Positions 53,088 through 61,473 of a DNA stretch of 64,000 nucleotides are shown one piece after another. Below the pieces are notes generated by a model. The model saw only the letters and a program-made list of their open reading frames with translations. It had not been told where the DNA came from and ran no database searches. The translations under genes and the position numbers were made by a program. This DNA is from Pseudomonas brassicacearum subsp. neoaurantiaca (GTDB lineage Bacteria; Pseudomonadota; Gammaproteobacteria; Pseudomonadales; Pseudomonadaceae): positions 82,114-146,113 of the forward strand of contig NZ_VDLV01000049.1 in NCBI RefSeq assembly GCF_013608025.1. The letters run 5' to 3'. Each line of letters begins with the position of its first letter. Within the stretch, counting starts at the first letter, position 1.

Positions 53088-56000
53088 TCATACCCGCACC
53101 TCATCCCCATCAGGCCTGGCAAACCGGCGCCCCAGGCGGTCGAAGTACAGGTAGATCACCGGCGTGGTGAACAGCGTCAGCACCTGGCTCACCAGCAGGC
53201 CACCCACCATCACCAGGCCCAGCGGTTGGCGCAATTCGGCGCCGGAACCGGTGGCGAGCATCAGCGGCACGGCACCGAACAGGGCCGCGAGCGTCGTCAT
53301 CAGGATCGGCCGGAAGCGCAACAGCGCGGCCTGGTAGATGGCGGTCTGCGGGTCCATGCCCTGGTTGCGCTCGGCGTCGAGGGCGAAGTCGATCATCATG
53401 ATCGCGTTTTTCTTGACGATACCGATCAGCAGGATGATGCCGATGATCGCGATCATGCCCAGGTCATTGCCGCTGAGGATCAACGCCAACAAGGCACCGA
53501 TGGCCGCCGAAGGCAAAGTGGAGAGAATCGTGATCGGATGAATGTAGCTCTCGTAAAGCACGCCCAGCACGATGTACATGGTCACCACCGCCGCCAGGAT
53601 CAGCAGCAAGGTGCTCGACAGCGACGCCTGGAACGCCTGTGCCGCACCTTGGAATTCGGTCTGCACGCCAACGGGCATGCCGATGTCCTTCTGCACCTTT
53701 TCGATGACATCGACGGCGTGCCCGAGGGCCACGCCTGGCGCCAGGTTGAACGACATCATTACCGCCGGGAACTGGCCGAGGTGGGCAATCGCCAGTTGCG
53801 CCTGGCGCTCCTCCACCCGCGCCAGGCTCGACAAGCGGACCTGCCCACCGTCCGTGGTCTTGACGTGGATCTGGTCCAGCGCCTGCGGGCCGATCTTCTC
53901 CCCGGCCTGGGCTTGGAGCACCACACGGTACTGGCTGGCCTGGGTGTAGATGGTGGAGATCTGCCGCTGGCCGAAGGCGTCGTAGAGCGCATCGGTGATG
54001 TTCGACACCGACACGCCCAGCCGCGAGGCAGCATCTCGGTCGATCACCAGATAAACCTGCAAGCCCTTGTCCTGCAAATCGCTGGCGACGTCGGTGAGCT
54101 CCGGCTGCTGGGCCAAGGCCTCGACCAGACGACCGCTCCAAAGACTGAGCAACTCGGCATCCGGCGATGACAGGCTGAATTGGTATTGGGTGCGGCTGAC
54201 CCGGTCTTCGATGGTCAGGTCCTGCACCGGCTGCATGAACAGGCGGATCCCCACCAGCCGATCCAATTGGGGCTGCAAGCGGGCGATGATCTCGCTGGCG
54301 CTGTCGTCCCGCTCGCGATGAGGCTTGAGGTTGATCAGCAACCGGCCGCTATTGAGCGTCGCGTTGTCGCCGTCTACGCCAATGTAGGAGGACAGGCTTT
54401 CCACCGCCGGGTCGGCGAGAATCACTTTGGCCAACTGCTGCTGGCGCTCGCCCATCGCCGCAAATGAAATCGCTTGCGGCGCCTCGGAAATACCTTGGAT
54501 CACACCAGTATCCTGCACCGGGAAAAAGCCCTTGGGCACGGCCAGGTACAGCACGACCGTCAACACCAGGCTGCCAACTGCCACCAACAGCGTCAGCGGT
54601 TGATGCTTGAGGACCCACTGCAACTTGCGCCCGTAGCCTGCGATCAACCAGTCGATCCAGGCACCGCTGGCGCGATAGAAACGCCCCTGGTCTTCTTCCT
54701 TGGGTTCGCGCTTGAGCAAGCGCGCGCACATCATCGGCGTCAGGGTCAGGGACACCACCAGCGAGATCAGGATCGCCACCGCCAAGGTAATGGCAAATTC
54801 GCGGAACAAGCGCCCGACCACGTCCGCCATGAACAGCAGCGGGATCAGCACCGCGATCAGCGACAGCGTCAGGGAAATCAAGGTGAAGCCAATCTGTTTC
54901 GCGCCCTTGAGCGCCGCCTGCATCGGGCTGTCGCCCTCCTCAATGTAGCGGGCGATGTTTTCCAGCATGACGATGGCATCGTCCACCACAAAACCGGTGG
55001 CAATGGTCAGGGCCATCAGGGTCAGGTTGTTGATCGAGAAACCGGCCAGGTACATCACGCCGAACGTACCGATCAGCGACAACGGCACGGCCACCGACGG
55101 GATGATCGTGGCGCTGACCCGGCGCAGGAACAGGAACGTCACCATGACCACCAGGGCGATGGCGATCAGCAGCTCATGCTGGACGTCGGTTACGGAAGCA
55201 CGGATGGTCTGGGTGCGGTCGGTCAGCACGGTCACGTCGAGGCCGGCCGGCAGGTTGTCGGTGATGCTGGGCAAAAGCGCCTTGATCCGGTCCACCACCT
55301 CGATGACGTTGGCGCCGGGCTGGCGCTGGATGTTCAGCAAGACGGCCTGGTTCTCGTTGGCCCAGGCGGCGAGGCGTTCGTTTTCGGCGCCGTCGACAAT
55401 CTCTGCCACGTCCTTGAGCCGCAGCGGCGCGCCATTGGCGTAGGCCAGGATCAGTTCGGCGTAGTCCTTGGGCGAGGTCAACTGGTCGTTGGCATCGAGC
55501 ATCGAGACCCGGGTCGGGCCGTCGAAATTGCCCTTGGGCTGGTTGACGTTGGAGGCGCTGATCAAGGTGCGCACATCCGCCAGGTTCAGGCCCGCGGATG
55601 CCAGGGCTTCCGGGTTGACCTTGATCCGCACCGCCTGGCGCTGGCCACCGGCAATCGTCACCATGCCGACGCCGCTGATCTGGGCGATTTTCTGCGCCAT
55701 GCGCGTGTCCACCAAGTCATTGAGCTTGGGCAGCAGCATGGTCTTGGAGGTAATCGCCAGGGTCAGCACCGGGGTGTCGGCCGGGTTGACCTTGTTGTAC
55801 ACCGGGGGCGCCGGCAAATCGTCGGGCAACAGATTGGTCGCCGCGTTGATCGCGGCTTGCACCTGCTGCTCGGCGACATCCATGTTGATGTCCAGGTTGA
55901 AACGCAGGGTAATCACCGATGCGCCACCGGAACTGGTGGAGGCCATCTGCGTCAGGCCCGGCATCTGCCCGAACTGGCGCTCCAGCGGCGCGGTCACGGC

Positions 56001-56183
56001 GCTGGTCATCACGTCGGGGCTGGCGCCCGGGTACAGGGTCATGACGCGGATGGTCGGGTAGTCGACCTGGGGCAATGCCGACACCGGCAGCAACCGATAG
56101 GCGATCAGACCGGCCAGGACAATGGCCAGCATGCTCAGCGTGGTAGCGACCGGGCGAAGGATGAACAGCCGCGAGAAATTCAT
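53088..56183 (-). CDS. muxB: RND multidrug efflux permease MuxB (MdtB-like)
   Basis: This 1031-residue RND permease is paralogous to muxC. It has the N-terminal FILRPVATTLSMLAIVLAGL helix, the Asp-Asp relay in IATGFVVDDAIVMLENIARYI, and two large periplasmic domains. It works as part of a MuxB-MuxC hetero-oligomer with the MuxA adaptor and OpmB channel. P. aeruginosa MuxABC-OpmB exports aminocoumarins, macrolides and other drugs. It begins four bases inside the muxA stop region (ATGA). Confidence 0.94.
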   Translation of the reverse strand: MNFSRLFILRPVATTLSMLAIVLAGLIAYRLLPVSALPQVDYPTIRVMTLYPGASPDVMTSAVTAPLERQFGQMPGLTQMASTSSGGASVITLRFNLDINMDVAEQQVQAAINAATNLLPDDLPAPPVYNKVNPADTPVLTLAITSKTMLLPKLNDLVDTRMAQKIAQISGVGMVTIAGGQRQAVRIKVNPEALASAGLNLADVRTLISASNVNQPKGNFDGPTRVSMLDANDQLTSPKDYAELILAYANGAPLRLKDVAEIVDGAENERLAAWANENQAVLLNIQRQPGANVIEVVDRIKALLPSITDNLPAGLDVTVLTDRTQTIRASVTDVQHELLIAIALVVMVTFLFLRRVSATIIPSVAVPLSLIGTFGVMYLAGFSINNLTLMALTIATGFVVDDAIVMLENIARYIEEGDSPMQAALKGAKQIGFTLISLTLSLIAVLIPLLFMADVVGRLFREFAITLAVAILISLVVSLTLTPMMCARLLKREPKEEDQGRFYRASGAWIDWLIAGYGRKLQWVLKHQPLTLLVAVGSLVLTVVLYLAVPKGFFPVQDTGVIQGISEAPQAISFAAMGERQQQLAKVILADPAVESLSSYIGVDGDNATLNSGRLLINLKPHRERDDSASEIIARLQPQLDRLVGIRLFMQPVQDLTIEDRVSRTQYQFSLSSPDAELLSLWSGRLVEALAQQPELTDVASDLQDKGLQVYLVIDRDAASRLGVSVSNITDALYDAFGQRQISTIYTQASQYRVVLQAQAGEKIGPQALDQIHVKTTDGGQVRLSSLARVEERQAQLAIAHLGQFPAVMMSFNLAPGVALGHAVDVIEKVQKDIGMPVGVQTEFQGAAQAFQASLSSTLLLILAAVVTMYIVLGVLYESYIHPITILSTLPSAAIGALLALILSGNDLGMIAIIGIILLIGIVKKNAIMMIDFALDAERNQGMDPQTAIYQAALLRFRPILMTTLAALFGAVPLMLATGSGAELRQPLGLVMVGGLLVSQVLTLFTTPVIYLYFDRLGRRFARPDGDEVRV

Positions 56184-57496
56184 GCGCCGCCCTTTTTCGC
56201 CTTGTCGGCCGCGGCTGGCTCAGTCGGGGCCGCGGCGCTCTTGCCTTGCAGGTGCTCGGTCGGCGTGGTCGGCACTTCCTGGCTGTCGTTGACCACTTCC
56301 ACTTCGCTGCCTTCCTTCAAGCGGTCGGTGCCTTCGAGCACCACCCGGTCGCCGGCGGCCAGCCCTTCGGTGACCACCGTATTCTCGCCATCGCTGGCGC
56401 CGATCTTGAGCTGTTTGATCGTGACCTTCTTGTCACCGTCCAAGGCATAGACAAACGTGCCGTTGGTGCCGAATTGAATGGCGGCCGTCGGCGCGAGCAC
56501 CACGCCTTTCAGGGTGTCGGCCAGCAGGCGCACGTTGACGAATTGATTGGGGAACAGCGATTGGTCGCGGTTCTCGTAGCGGGCCTTGAACTTCAAGGTG
56601 CCGGTGGTGATGTCGATCTGGTTGTCCAGGCTTTGCAGTACGCCGCTGGCCTGGAGCTTCACATCGCCACGGTCCCAGGCTTCGACCGGCAGTTTCGCCC
56701 CACTGCGGTAGCGGGCGAGTACGGTTTCGAGGTTGTTCTCCGGCAGCGTGAAGACCACGCTGATGGGCTGGGTCTGGGTGATGACGGCCAGGGCCGTGGT
56801 GTCGTTGGCTGCCACCAGGTTGCCAAGGTCGAGTTGCCGCAGGCCCACACGCCCGGAAATCGGCGCGCGGATCTTGGTGAATTCGAGGTTGAGCTTGGCG
56901 TCGTTGACCGCCGCCTGGTTGGTCTTGACCGTGCCTTGGTATTGGCCCACCAGCGCAGCGGCGGTATCGAGGGTCTGCTTGGCGATGCTGTCCTCGGCAT
57001 ACAAGCCGCGATAGCGCTCCAGATCGACCTGGGCGTTCTTCAATTGGGCCTGGTTTTGCAACAGTGTGCCTTCGGCCTGGAGCAAGGCGTTCTGGTACGG
57101 ACGAGGATCGATCTCGGCCAGCAGGTCCCCGGCCTTGACCATCTGCCCTTCCTCGAACGCGATCTTCACCAGCTCACCGCCCACGCGGCTGCGCACGTTG
57201 ATGGTATTGAGCGCCGTGACCGTGCCCAGCGCCTTGTAATACAGCGGGAAATCGCCCGTGACCGCTGGCGCCACCCGAACCGGGATCGGCCCCGTCGCAC
57301 CGCCAAAGCCTGGTCGCATGCCACCCGAACGCCCCATGTGTCCGGCTGCGCCCTTCTGCCCCGCCGCATTCTTCGAGTCGCTGCTGGCCGGCCAGAATTT
57401 CCAGGCGAGCAACGCGACGACCAATAAGACAAACAGGCCGAACAACCAGCGACGGGATTTGCGGGAAACAGAGGATTGCATTGAATGGTCAACCAT
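56180..57496 (-). CDS. muxA: RND efflux periplasmic adaptor MuxA (MdtA-like)
   Basis: This 438-residue membrane-fusion protein has one N-terminal anchor helix (about 16-35) and a Gly/Met-rich linker. Lipoyl halves (TALNTINVRSRVGGELVKI ... APISGRVGLRQL) flank a coiled-coil hairpin, and beta-barrel and membrane-proximal domains follow. A Lys/Ala/Pro-rich tail ends the protein. It bridges the MuxBC pump and OpmB. ATG 57496 is used; an in-frame ATG at 57481 is an alternative and neither has a strong ribosome site. No regulator gene adjoins. Confidence 0.92.
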   Translation of the reverse strand: MVDHSMQSSVSRKSRRWLFGLFVLLVVALLAWKFWPASSDSKNAAGQKGAAGHMGRSGGMRPGFGGATGPIPVRVAPAVTGDFPLYYKALGTVTALNTINVRSRVGGELVKIAFEEGQMVKAGDLLAEIDPRPYQNALLQAEGTLLQNQAQLKNAQVDLERYRGLYAEDSIAKQTLDTAAALVGQYQGTVKTNQAAVNDAKLNLEFTKIRAPISGRVGLRQLDLGNLVAANDTTALAVITQTQPISVVFTLPENNLETVLARYRSGAKLPVEAWDRGDVKLQASGVLQSLDNQIDITTGTLKFKARYENRDQSLFPNQFVNVRLLADTLKGVVLAPTAAIQFGTNGTFVYALDGDKKVTIKQLKIGASDGENTVVTEGLAAGDRVVLEGTDRLKEGSEVEVVNDSQEVPTTPTEHLQGKSAAAPTEPAAADKAKKGGA

Positions 57497-57623
57497 TGGG
57501 CGCGTGGGCTTCTTTTACGGGAGGCTGAACGATAAGCACTGTCGAGGTTTTAGCAAAGCGCCTTTACCGGCAATTTACCTTGGGCTTACCTTTCGCGTAT
57601 CTGGCTAAGACGTTGATACACAA

Positions 57624-57656
57624 ATGAAAACGGCCTGGGCAAGCCAGGCCGTTAAC
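57624..57656 (-). terminator. Terminator of tpx
   Basis: AACGGCCTGG-GCAA-GCCAGGCCGTT reads as a perfect stem on the minus strand, followed by TTCATTTG. It lies about 30 bases after the tpx stop and separates it from the mux operon. Confidence 0.85.
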
Positions 57657-57686
57657 AATTGTAATAATTACTTTATTTCAGACCAA

Positions 57687-58187
57687 TTATTTCAGCGCTG
57701 CGAGTGCCGCCTCGTAGTTCGGCTCTTCAGCGATTTCCTTGACCAGCTCGCTGTGCAGCACATTGTCGTTTTCGTCCAGCACCACCACGGCGCGAGCGGT
57801 CAGGCCTTTGAGCGGGCCGTCGGCAATGGCAACACCGTAGTTCTCGATGAACTCGGCACCGCGCAGGGTGGACAGGTTCTGTACGTTTTCCAGGCCTTCG
57901 GCGCCGCAGAAACGGGCCTGGGCGAACGGCAGGTCGGCGGAAATGCACAGCACCACGGTGTTATTCAGGTCGTTGGCCTGGGCATTGAACTTGCGCACGG
58001 AGGTGGCGCAGGTCGGCGTGTCGACGCTTGGGAAAATGTTCAGTACTTTGCGCTTGCCGGCGAAGTCCTTCAGGGAAACGTCCGACAGATTGCCGGCAAC
58101 CAGGGAAAAGGCTGGCGCCTTGGAACCGGCTTGTGGCAACTGGCCGTTGACTTGGACCGGGTTGCCTTTAAGGGTGACTTGAGCCAT
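57687..58187 (-). CDS. tpx: Thiol peroxidase
   Basis: This 166-residue atypical 2-Cys peroxiredoxin reduces H2O2 and alkyl hydroperoxides using thioredoxin. The peroxidatic Cys60 lies in SVDTPTCATS and the resolving Cys94 in FAQARFC, spaced as in E. coli Tpx. The start is ATG 58187 with AAGGAAT upstream; the longer frame to 58343 is rejected. It is a single gene with its own terminator. Confidence 0.95.
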   Translation of the reverse strand: MAQVTLKGNPVQVNGQLPQAGSKAPAFSLVAGNLSDVSLKDFAGKRKVLNIFPSVDTPTCATSVRKFNAQANDLNNTVVLCISADLPFAQARFCGAEGLENVQNLSTLRGAEFIENYGVAIADGPLKGLTARAVVVLDENDNVLHSELVKEIAEEPNYEAALAALK

Positions 58188-58294
58188 GAACGGATTCCTT
58201 CTGACAGGTTTGAAAAATGGTGAGGCCGGAGTTAACCATGAAATGGTGCTCCGACCTATGGCTGCGCGTAAAAAGTAATGATTCCTACAACGGA

Positions 58295-58966
58295 CTATTT
58301 CGCCTTGAGACGCAGATAGGACTGATGCAGGTCCGACGCCCAACCATCGATCACGTTTTTGACGTCGTCGGGCTTCATCACCTGGGACTCGTTCGACAAC
58401 GGCTTGCCCGTACCCTTGCGCACCACCTGGGCGATCACGGCGTTGCTGCCGCCGTCAAGAAACACCGCTTCGGTGCCCAGCGTGGTCTCCTGGTCGCGAA
58501 TGCCGCTGGCCGTGCTCACCGCGGCGGCCACCAGGGCAATCGGGATGACTTCATACGGTTTCAGGCCTTCGGTCTTGCTGCTGACGGCGGTAATAGCCGC
58601 GCGCACCACCAATACGCCGGGCCCGGGACTGGTCGCCAAGGGCAAGGACTTGCCCGCCTCCCGCTTGAGCGCCTGATCGTAATAACTGGTAATGCCGGCC
58701 AACGTGGCCGCAGGGATCTTCACCGTCGGTTGCGGCTTGGGATAAAGCTGCGTCGGCTCGATATACACACTTGAGTACCTGGCCAGATCGATCTTCGGAT
58801 CGACCCACCGCATCACCTCTGCCCCCGACGGTGATTTTTCTTCCTTGAGCCGGCTGTAGTCTCCCAGGAAGCCGGAATATTCGTTCGGCTGGGTGACTTT
58901 GCTCGCGCAGCCCATCAATGCGAGCGAAGCGATGCAAACGGTGCCGATCATCGACGCGAACTTCAT
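58295..58966 (-). CDS. DUF3313 lipoprotein
   Basis: This 223-residue protein has a lipoprotein signal (LALMGC, Cys20) and a DUF3313 domain. The domain includes YSSVYIEPTQLYP near residues 68-80 and VLVVRAAITAV near 125, where inner strands of the fold are expected. DUF3313 proteins are anchored in the outer membrane and have no established role. AGGAG precedes ATG 58966; the extension to 59167 is antisense to other coding potential and rejected. It is followed by tpx about 107 bases away. Confidence 0.88.
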   Translation of the reverse strand: MKFASMIGTVCIASLALMGCASKVTQPNEYSGFLGDYSRLKEEKSPSGAEVMRWVDPKIDLARYSSVYIEPTQLYPKPQPTVKIPAATLAGITSYYDQALKREAGKSLPLATSPGPGVLVVRAAITAVSSKTEGLKPYEVIPIALVAAAVSTASGIRDQETTLGTEAVFLDGGSNAVIAQVVRKGTGKPLSNESQVMKPDDVKNVIDGWASDLHQSYLRLKAK

Positions 58967-59039
58967 GCTGTTACTCCTGTAGGCCACACCTGACGGGGGC
59001 GGAACTACAGGTATAGCCAATGTGCGGACTTTTGCCTGT

Positions 59040-59537
59040 TCAGCGCAGCCGCGCCATCGCCAGCGTGTCGACCCAGCGCCCATCACGCACGGCGTAGTCA
59101 CGCAACAGGCCTTCAGTTTCGAAGCCGAATTTGCGGTACAAGCCGATGGCCGCTTCGTTGTCGGCATACACCGTCAGCTCGACCCGTCGCAGGTTCATCC
59201 AGTTGTCCGCCACCTCCAGCGCCGCGGCCAGCAGCATCGAACCCACACCCTTGCCCTGCCAGGCCACCGCGACACCCATGCCCAGGTTGGCGCAGTGAGC
59301 GCGACGAACGCGAGAAAACTGTTCCAGGCCCAGGTTGCCGATGACGTCGCCCTGATGCAGGGCCACCAGTTTCAGCTGGCGCTCATCGTTTGTTGCCAGA
59401 CGCTGGCGCCAGACTTCGGTGGACTGAAAAGGCATCTGCAGTACCTGGCGGGTAACGGCGGGATTGTTGTAGAGCGCGGTGACGCCGGGGATATGGGCCT
59501 CAGTAAAACGCGCAAGGGTGATCGAGGATTCGGACAT
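59040..59537 (-). CDS. GNAT-family N-acetyltransferase
   Basis: This 165-residue acetyl-CoA-dependent transferase has the acetyl-CoA pyrophosphate loop AWQGKGVGSMLL at about 98-109. A preceding NLGMGVAV strand and the C-terminal NEAAIGLYRKFGFETEG motif are present. It resembles the RimJ/YhhY-like amino-group acetylases; the acceptor is unknown. AAGGAGCC precedes ATG 59537, and the extension to 59564 is rejected. It lies upstream of the DUF3313 gene with 73 bases between. Confidence 0.9.
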   Translation of the reverse strand: MSESSITLARFTEAHIPGVTALYNNPAVTRQVLQMPFQSTEVWRQRLATNDERQLKLVALHQGDVIGNLGLEQFSRVRRAHCANLGMGVAVAWQGKGVGSMLLAAALEVADNWMNLRRVELTVYADNEAAIGLYRKFGFETEGLLRDYAVRDGRWVDTLAMARLR

Positions 59538-59630
59538 TTTGGCTCCTTCCTGGAGACGCGACATGGCCAGCCACTATAAGCCGGTGGTCCTTGCACAGGC
59601 GAGCTTGTGGTAGCGGTATTGCGTCGACCT

Positions 59631-59704
59631 CTTCGCGAGCAAGCTCGCTCCCACAATGAATGAGGAGTACCCAAACCTCTGTGGGAGCGAGCTTGCTCGC
59701 GATG
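59631..59704. repeat. REP pair in reversed (tail-to-tail) orientation
   Basis: CTTCGCGAGCAAGCTCGCTCCCAC is followed about 28 bases later by GTGGGAGCGAGCTTGCTCGCGAT. The arms point the opposite way from the other REPINs in this window. Confidence 0.9.
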
Positions 59705-59725
59705 AGGGCCTTCAAGACAAATCAA

Positions 59726-60523
59726 CTACTGATGCTGCACCTGCACCATCGAACTCACCTGCACCCGCGCCTGCATCTGCTCCGCCCCGCCCCCTCGGCG
59801 CATGCCACGTACCGGGCAGGCGTCGAGGTAGTCCAGGCCAACCGCCAACTTCAAATGGCGGTCGGGACGAACCAAGCGGTTGGTCACGTCGAAGCTATAC
59901 CAACCGTCATCCAGCCAAGCCTCGGCCCAGGCGTGGCTTGCCAGGTGGTTCTCGTCCTCGGTGCACAGGTAGCCGGACACATACCGCGCCGGCACGCCGA
60001 GGCTGCGGGCGCAGGCCACGAACGCATGGGCATGGTCCTGGCAGACCCCGGCACCACCGGCAAACGCCTCGGCGGCCGTGCTGCTGACGGCCGTCGCGCC
60101 GGGGCTGTAGGGCATGCGGTCGGCCAAGCCGTTCATCAAGTTGCCCAGCGCCGATCGATCTCGCCGGTCTCCACATTGTTCCATGGCGAAGGCGCTGAGA
60201 CTGTCATCCGCCAGGGAGAGTCGGCTGGTGCGCAGGAATGGCAGCGGTGACTGGTCATCGGGCTCCATCTCCACCGCCTGGTTGATCTGCACCTCGCCAT
60301 AGGCGGTCAATATCAGCGCGCCGTGGGGCTCGTCCATGGTCATCACGTGGAGGATGTTGCCATAGGGGTCAAGCTGGCTACGCACCAGGCGCGGCAGTTC
60401 CAGGTGCCATTGCAGGATGCGCTGGCGTGGGGTGTCCCGGGGCGTCAGGCGCAGGAACTGGATGCTGGTGCAGACTTCATCGGCGTAGCTGTAGGTGGTG
60501 TCGTGGCGTATGGACAGTTTCAT
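59726..60523 (-). CDS. Transglutaminase-like cysteine protease-fold protein
   Basis: This 265-residue protein has an N-terminal beta domain (Bact_transglu_N, about 1-85, starting IRHDTTYSY and RLTPRDTPRQRI). The transglutaminase core carries the catalytic triad Cys161 in GAGVCQDHAHAF, His197 in ASHAWAEAW, and Asp212 in SFDVTN. It belongs to an operon with a circularly permuted ATP-grasp and an alpha-E protein. In that context these proteins are thought to cleave or transfer amide bonds. GGAGG precedes ATG 60523, which overlaps the alpha-E stop. No signal peptide, so it is cytoplasmic. Confidence 0.92.
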   Translation of the reverse strand: MKLSIRHDTTYSYADEVCTSIQFLRLTPRDTPRQRILQWHLELPRLVRSQLDPYGNILHVMTMDEPHGALILTAYGEVQINQAVEMEPDDQSPLPFLRTSRLSLADDSLSAFAMEQCGDRRDRSALGNLMNGLADRMPYSPGATAVSSTAAEAFAGGAGVCQDHAHAFVACARSLGVPARYVSGYLCTEDENHLASHAWAEAWLDDGWYSFDVTNRLVRPDRHLKLAVGLDYLDACPVRGMRRGGGAEQMQARVQVSSMVQVQHQ

Positions 60524-61470
60524 ACCACCTCCAGATAGGACTCGTGGACGGTCTGGCCCAAATGACGGATCTGGCCAATGAGTTCGGTCAACCACTGGTG
60601 CAGGCCCGACGCAAGGATCTCGTCGATTCCGGAATACCGCAGCCGTGCATTCAACTCCGCGGCCAGGCGCTGGGCCGGTCGGCCGTTGTTGCCCGGCAGG
60701 CTGGCGAGGATATGGTCAAGCTCCTCGATGCAGGCGTGCAGCGAGCGCGGCACGTCGGCCCGCAGCAGCAACATCTCGGACACCTGCTCGGCATTCGGCG
60801 CGTTGCGGTAGATCTCGTTGAACGCTTCGAACGAAGACAATGCCCGCAGCAAGGCACTCCACTGGTAATAACCACGCGCGGAGTTGTCGCTGACCTCCTC
60901 CGATTCCTCGCCGAACATTTCGTAGCGTGCGTCCAGCAGGCGCAAGGTGTTGTCGGCGCGTTCGATGAACGTCCCCAGGCGAATGAAACAGTAGGCATCG
61001 TTGCGCATGATCGTGCCCGACGTCGCGCCACGGAACAGGTGCGAGCGCTCCTTCACCCACTCGCAGAAATGACTGATGCCGTAGCGGCCGAGGCCGTTGC
61101 TGGCAATGTTGCGCATTTCCAGCCAAGTGGCGTTGATGTTTTCCCACATGTCGGCGGTGATGCGCCCGCGCACGGCATGGGCGTTGGTCCGCGCCGCCCG
61201 CAGGCAGCTATAGATGCTGCCGGGGTTGGTTTCATCCAAGGCGAAAAAATGCAGCATGCGTTCAGTGTTGAGCGCGTCATAGCGGGCGTTGTAATCGTCC
61301 AGCGTACCGGCCGCCAACAGCGACATCGCCAGTTCAGCCTGGCCGTCGCCACGCCCGGCCTGGGGCATCAGCGACAGCGAATAGCTGACTTCGAGCATAC
61401 GCGCCAGGTTCTCGGCGCGCTCCAGGTAGCGGGACATCCAATAGAGGTCCGAAGCGGTTCTTGAAAGCAT
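60520..61470 (-). CDS. Alpha-E domain protein
   Basis: This 316-residue, almost entirely helical protein starts with the alpha-E hallmark MLSRTASDLYWMSRYLERAENLARML and repeats the R-x-x-ERADNT motif around residue 170. The family has no catalytic assignment and is found almost only beside ATP-grasp and transglutaminase genes. It may be a scaffold or substrate-binding component. It starts three bases after the ATP-grasp stop codon and overlaps the transglutaminase start by four bases. Confidence 0.93.
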   Translation of the reverse strand: MLSRTASDLYWMSRYLERAENLARMLEVSYSLSLMPQAGRGDGQAELAMSLLAAGTLDDYNARYDALNTERMLHFFALDETNPGSIYSCLRAARTNAHAVRGRITADMWENINATWLEMRNIASNGLGRYGISHFCEWVKERSHLFRGATSGTIMRNDAYCFIRLGTFIERADNTLRLLDARYEMFGEESEEVSDNSARGYYQWSALLRALSSFEAFNEIYRNAPNAEQVSEMLLLRADVPRSLHACIEELDHILASLPGNNGRPAQRLAAELNARLRYSGIDEILASGLHQWLTELIGQIRHLGQTVHESYLEVV

Positions 61471-61473
61471 GTC

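Noticed and set aside
50276..53170. 964-codon plus-strand frame antisense to muxC
   Set aside because: It is His/Gln/Arg-rich shadow coding opposite a full-length RND permease and runs through a REPIN.
54474..56450. 658-codon plus-strand frame antisense to muxB
   Set aside because: It has the same shadow composition with no motif, opposite an intact permease.
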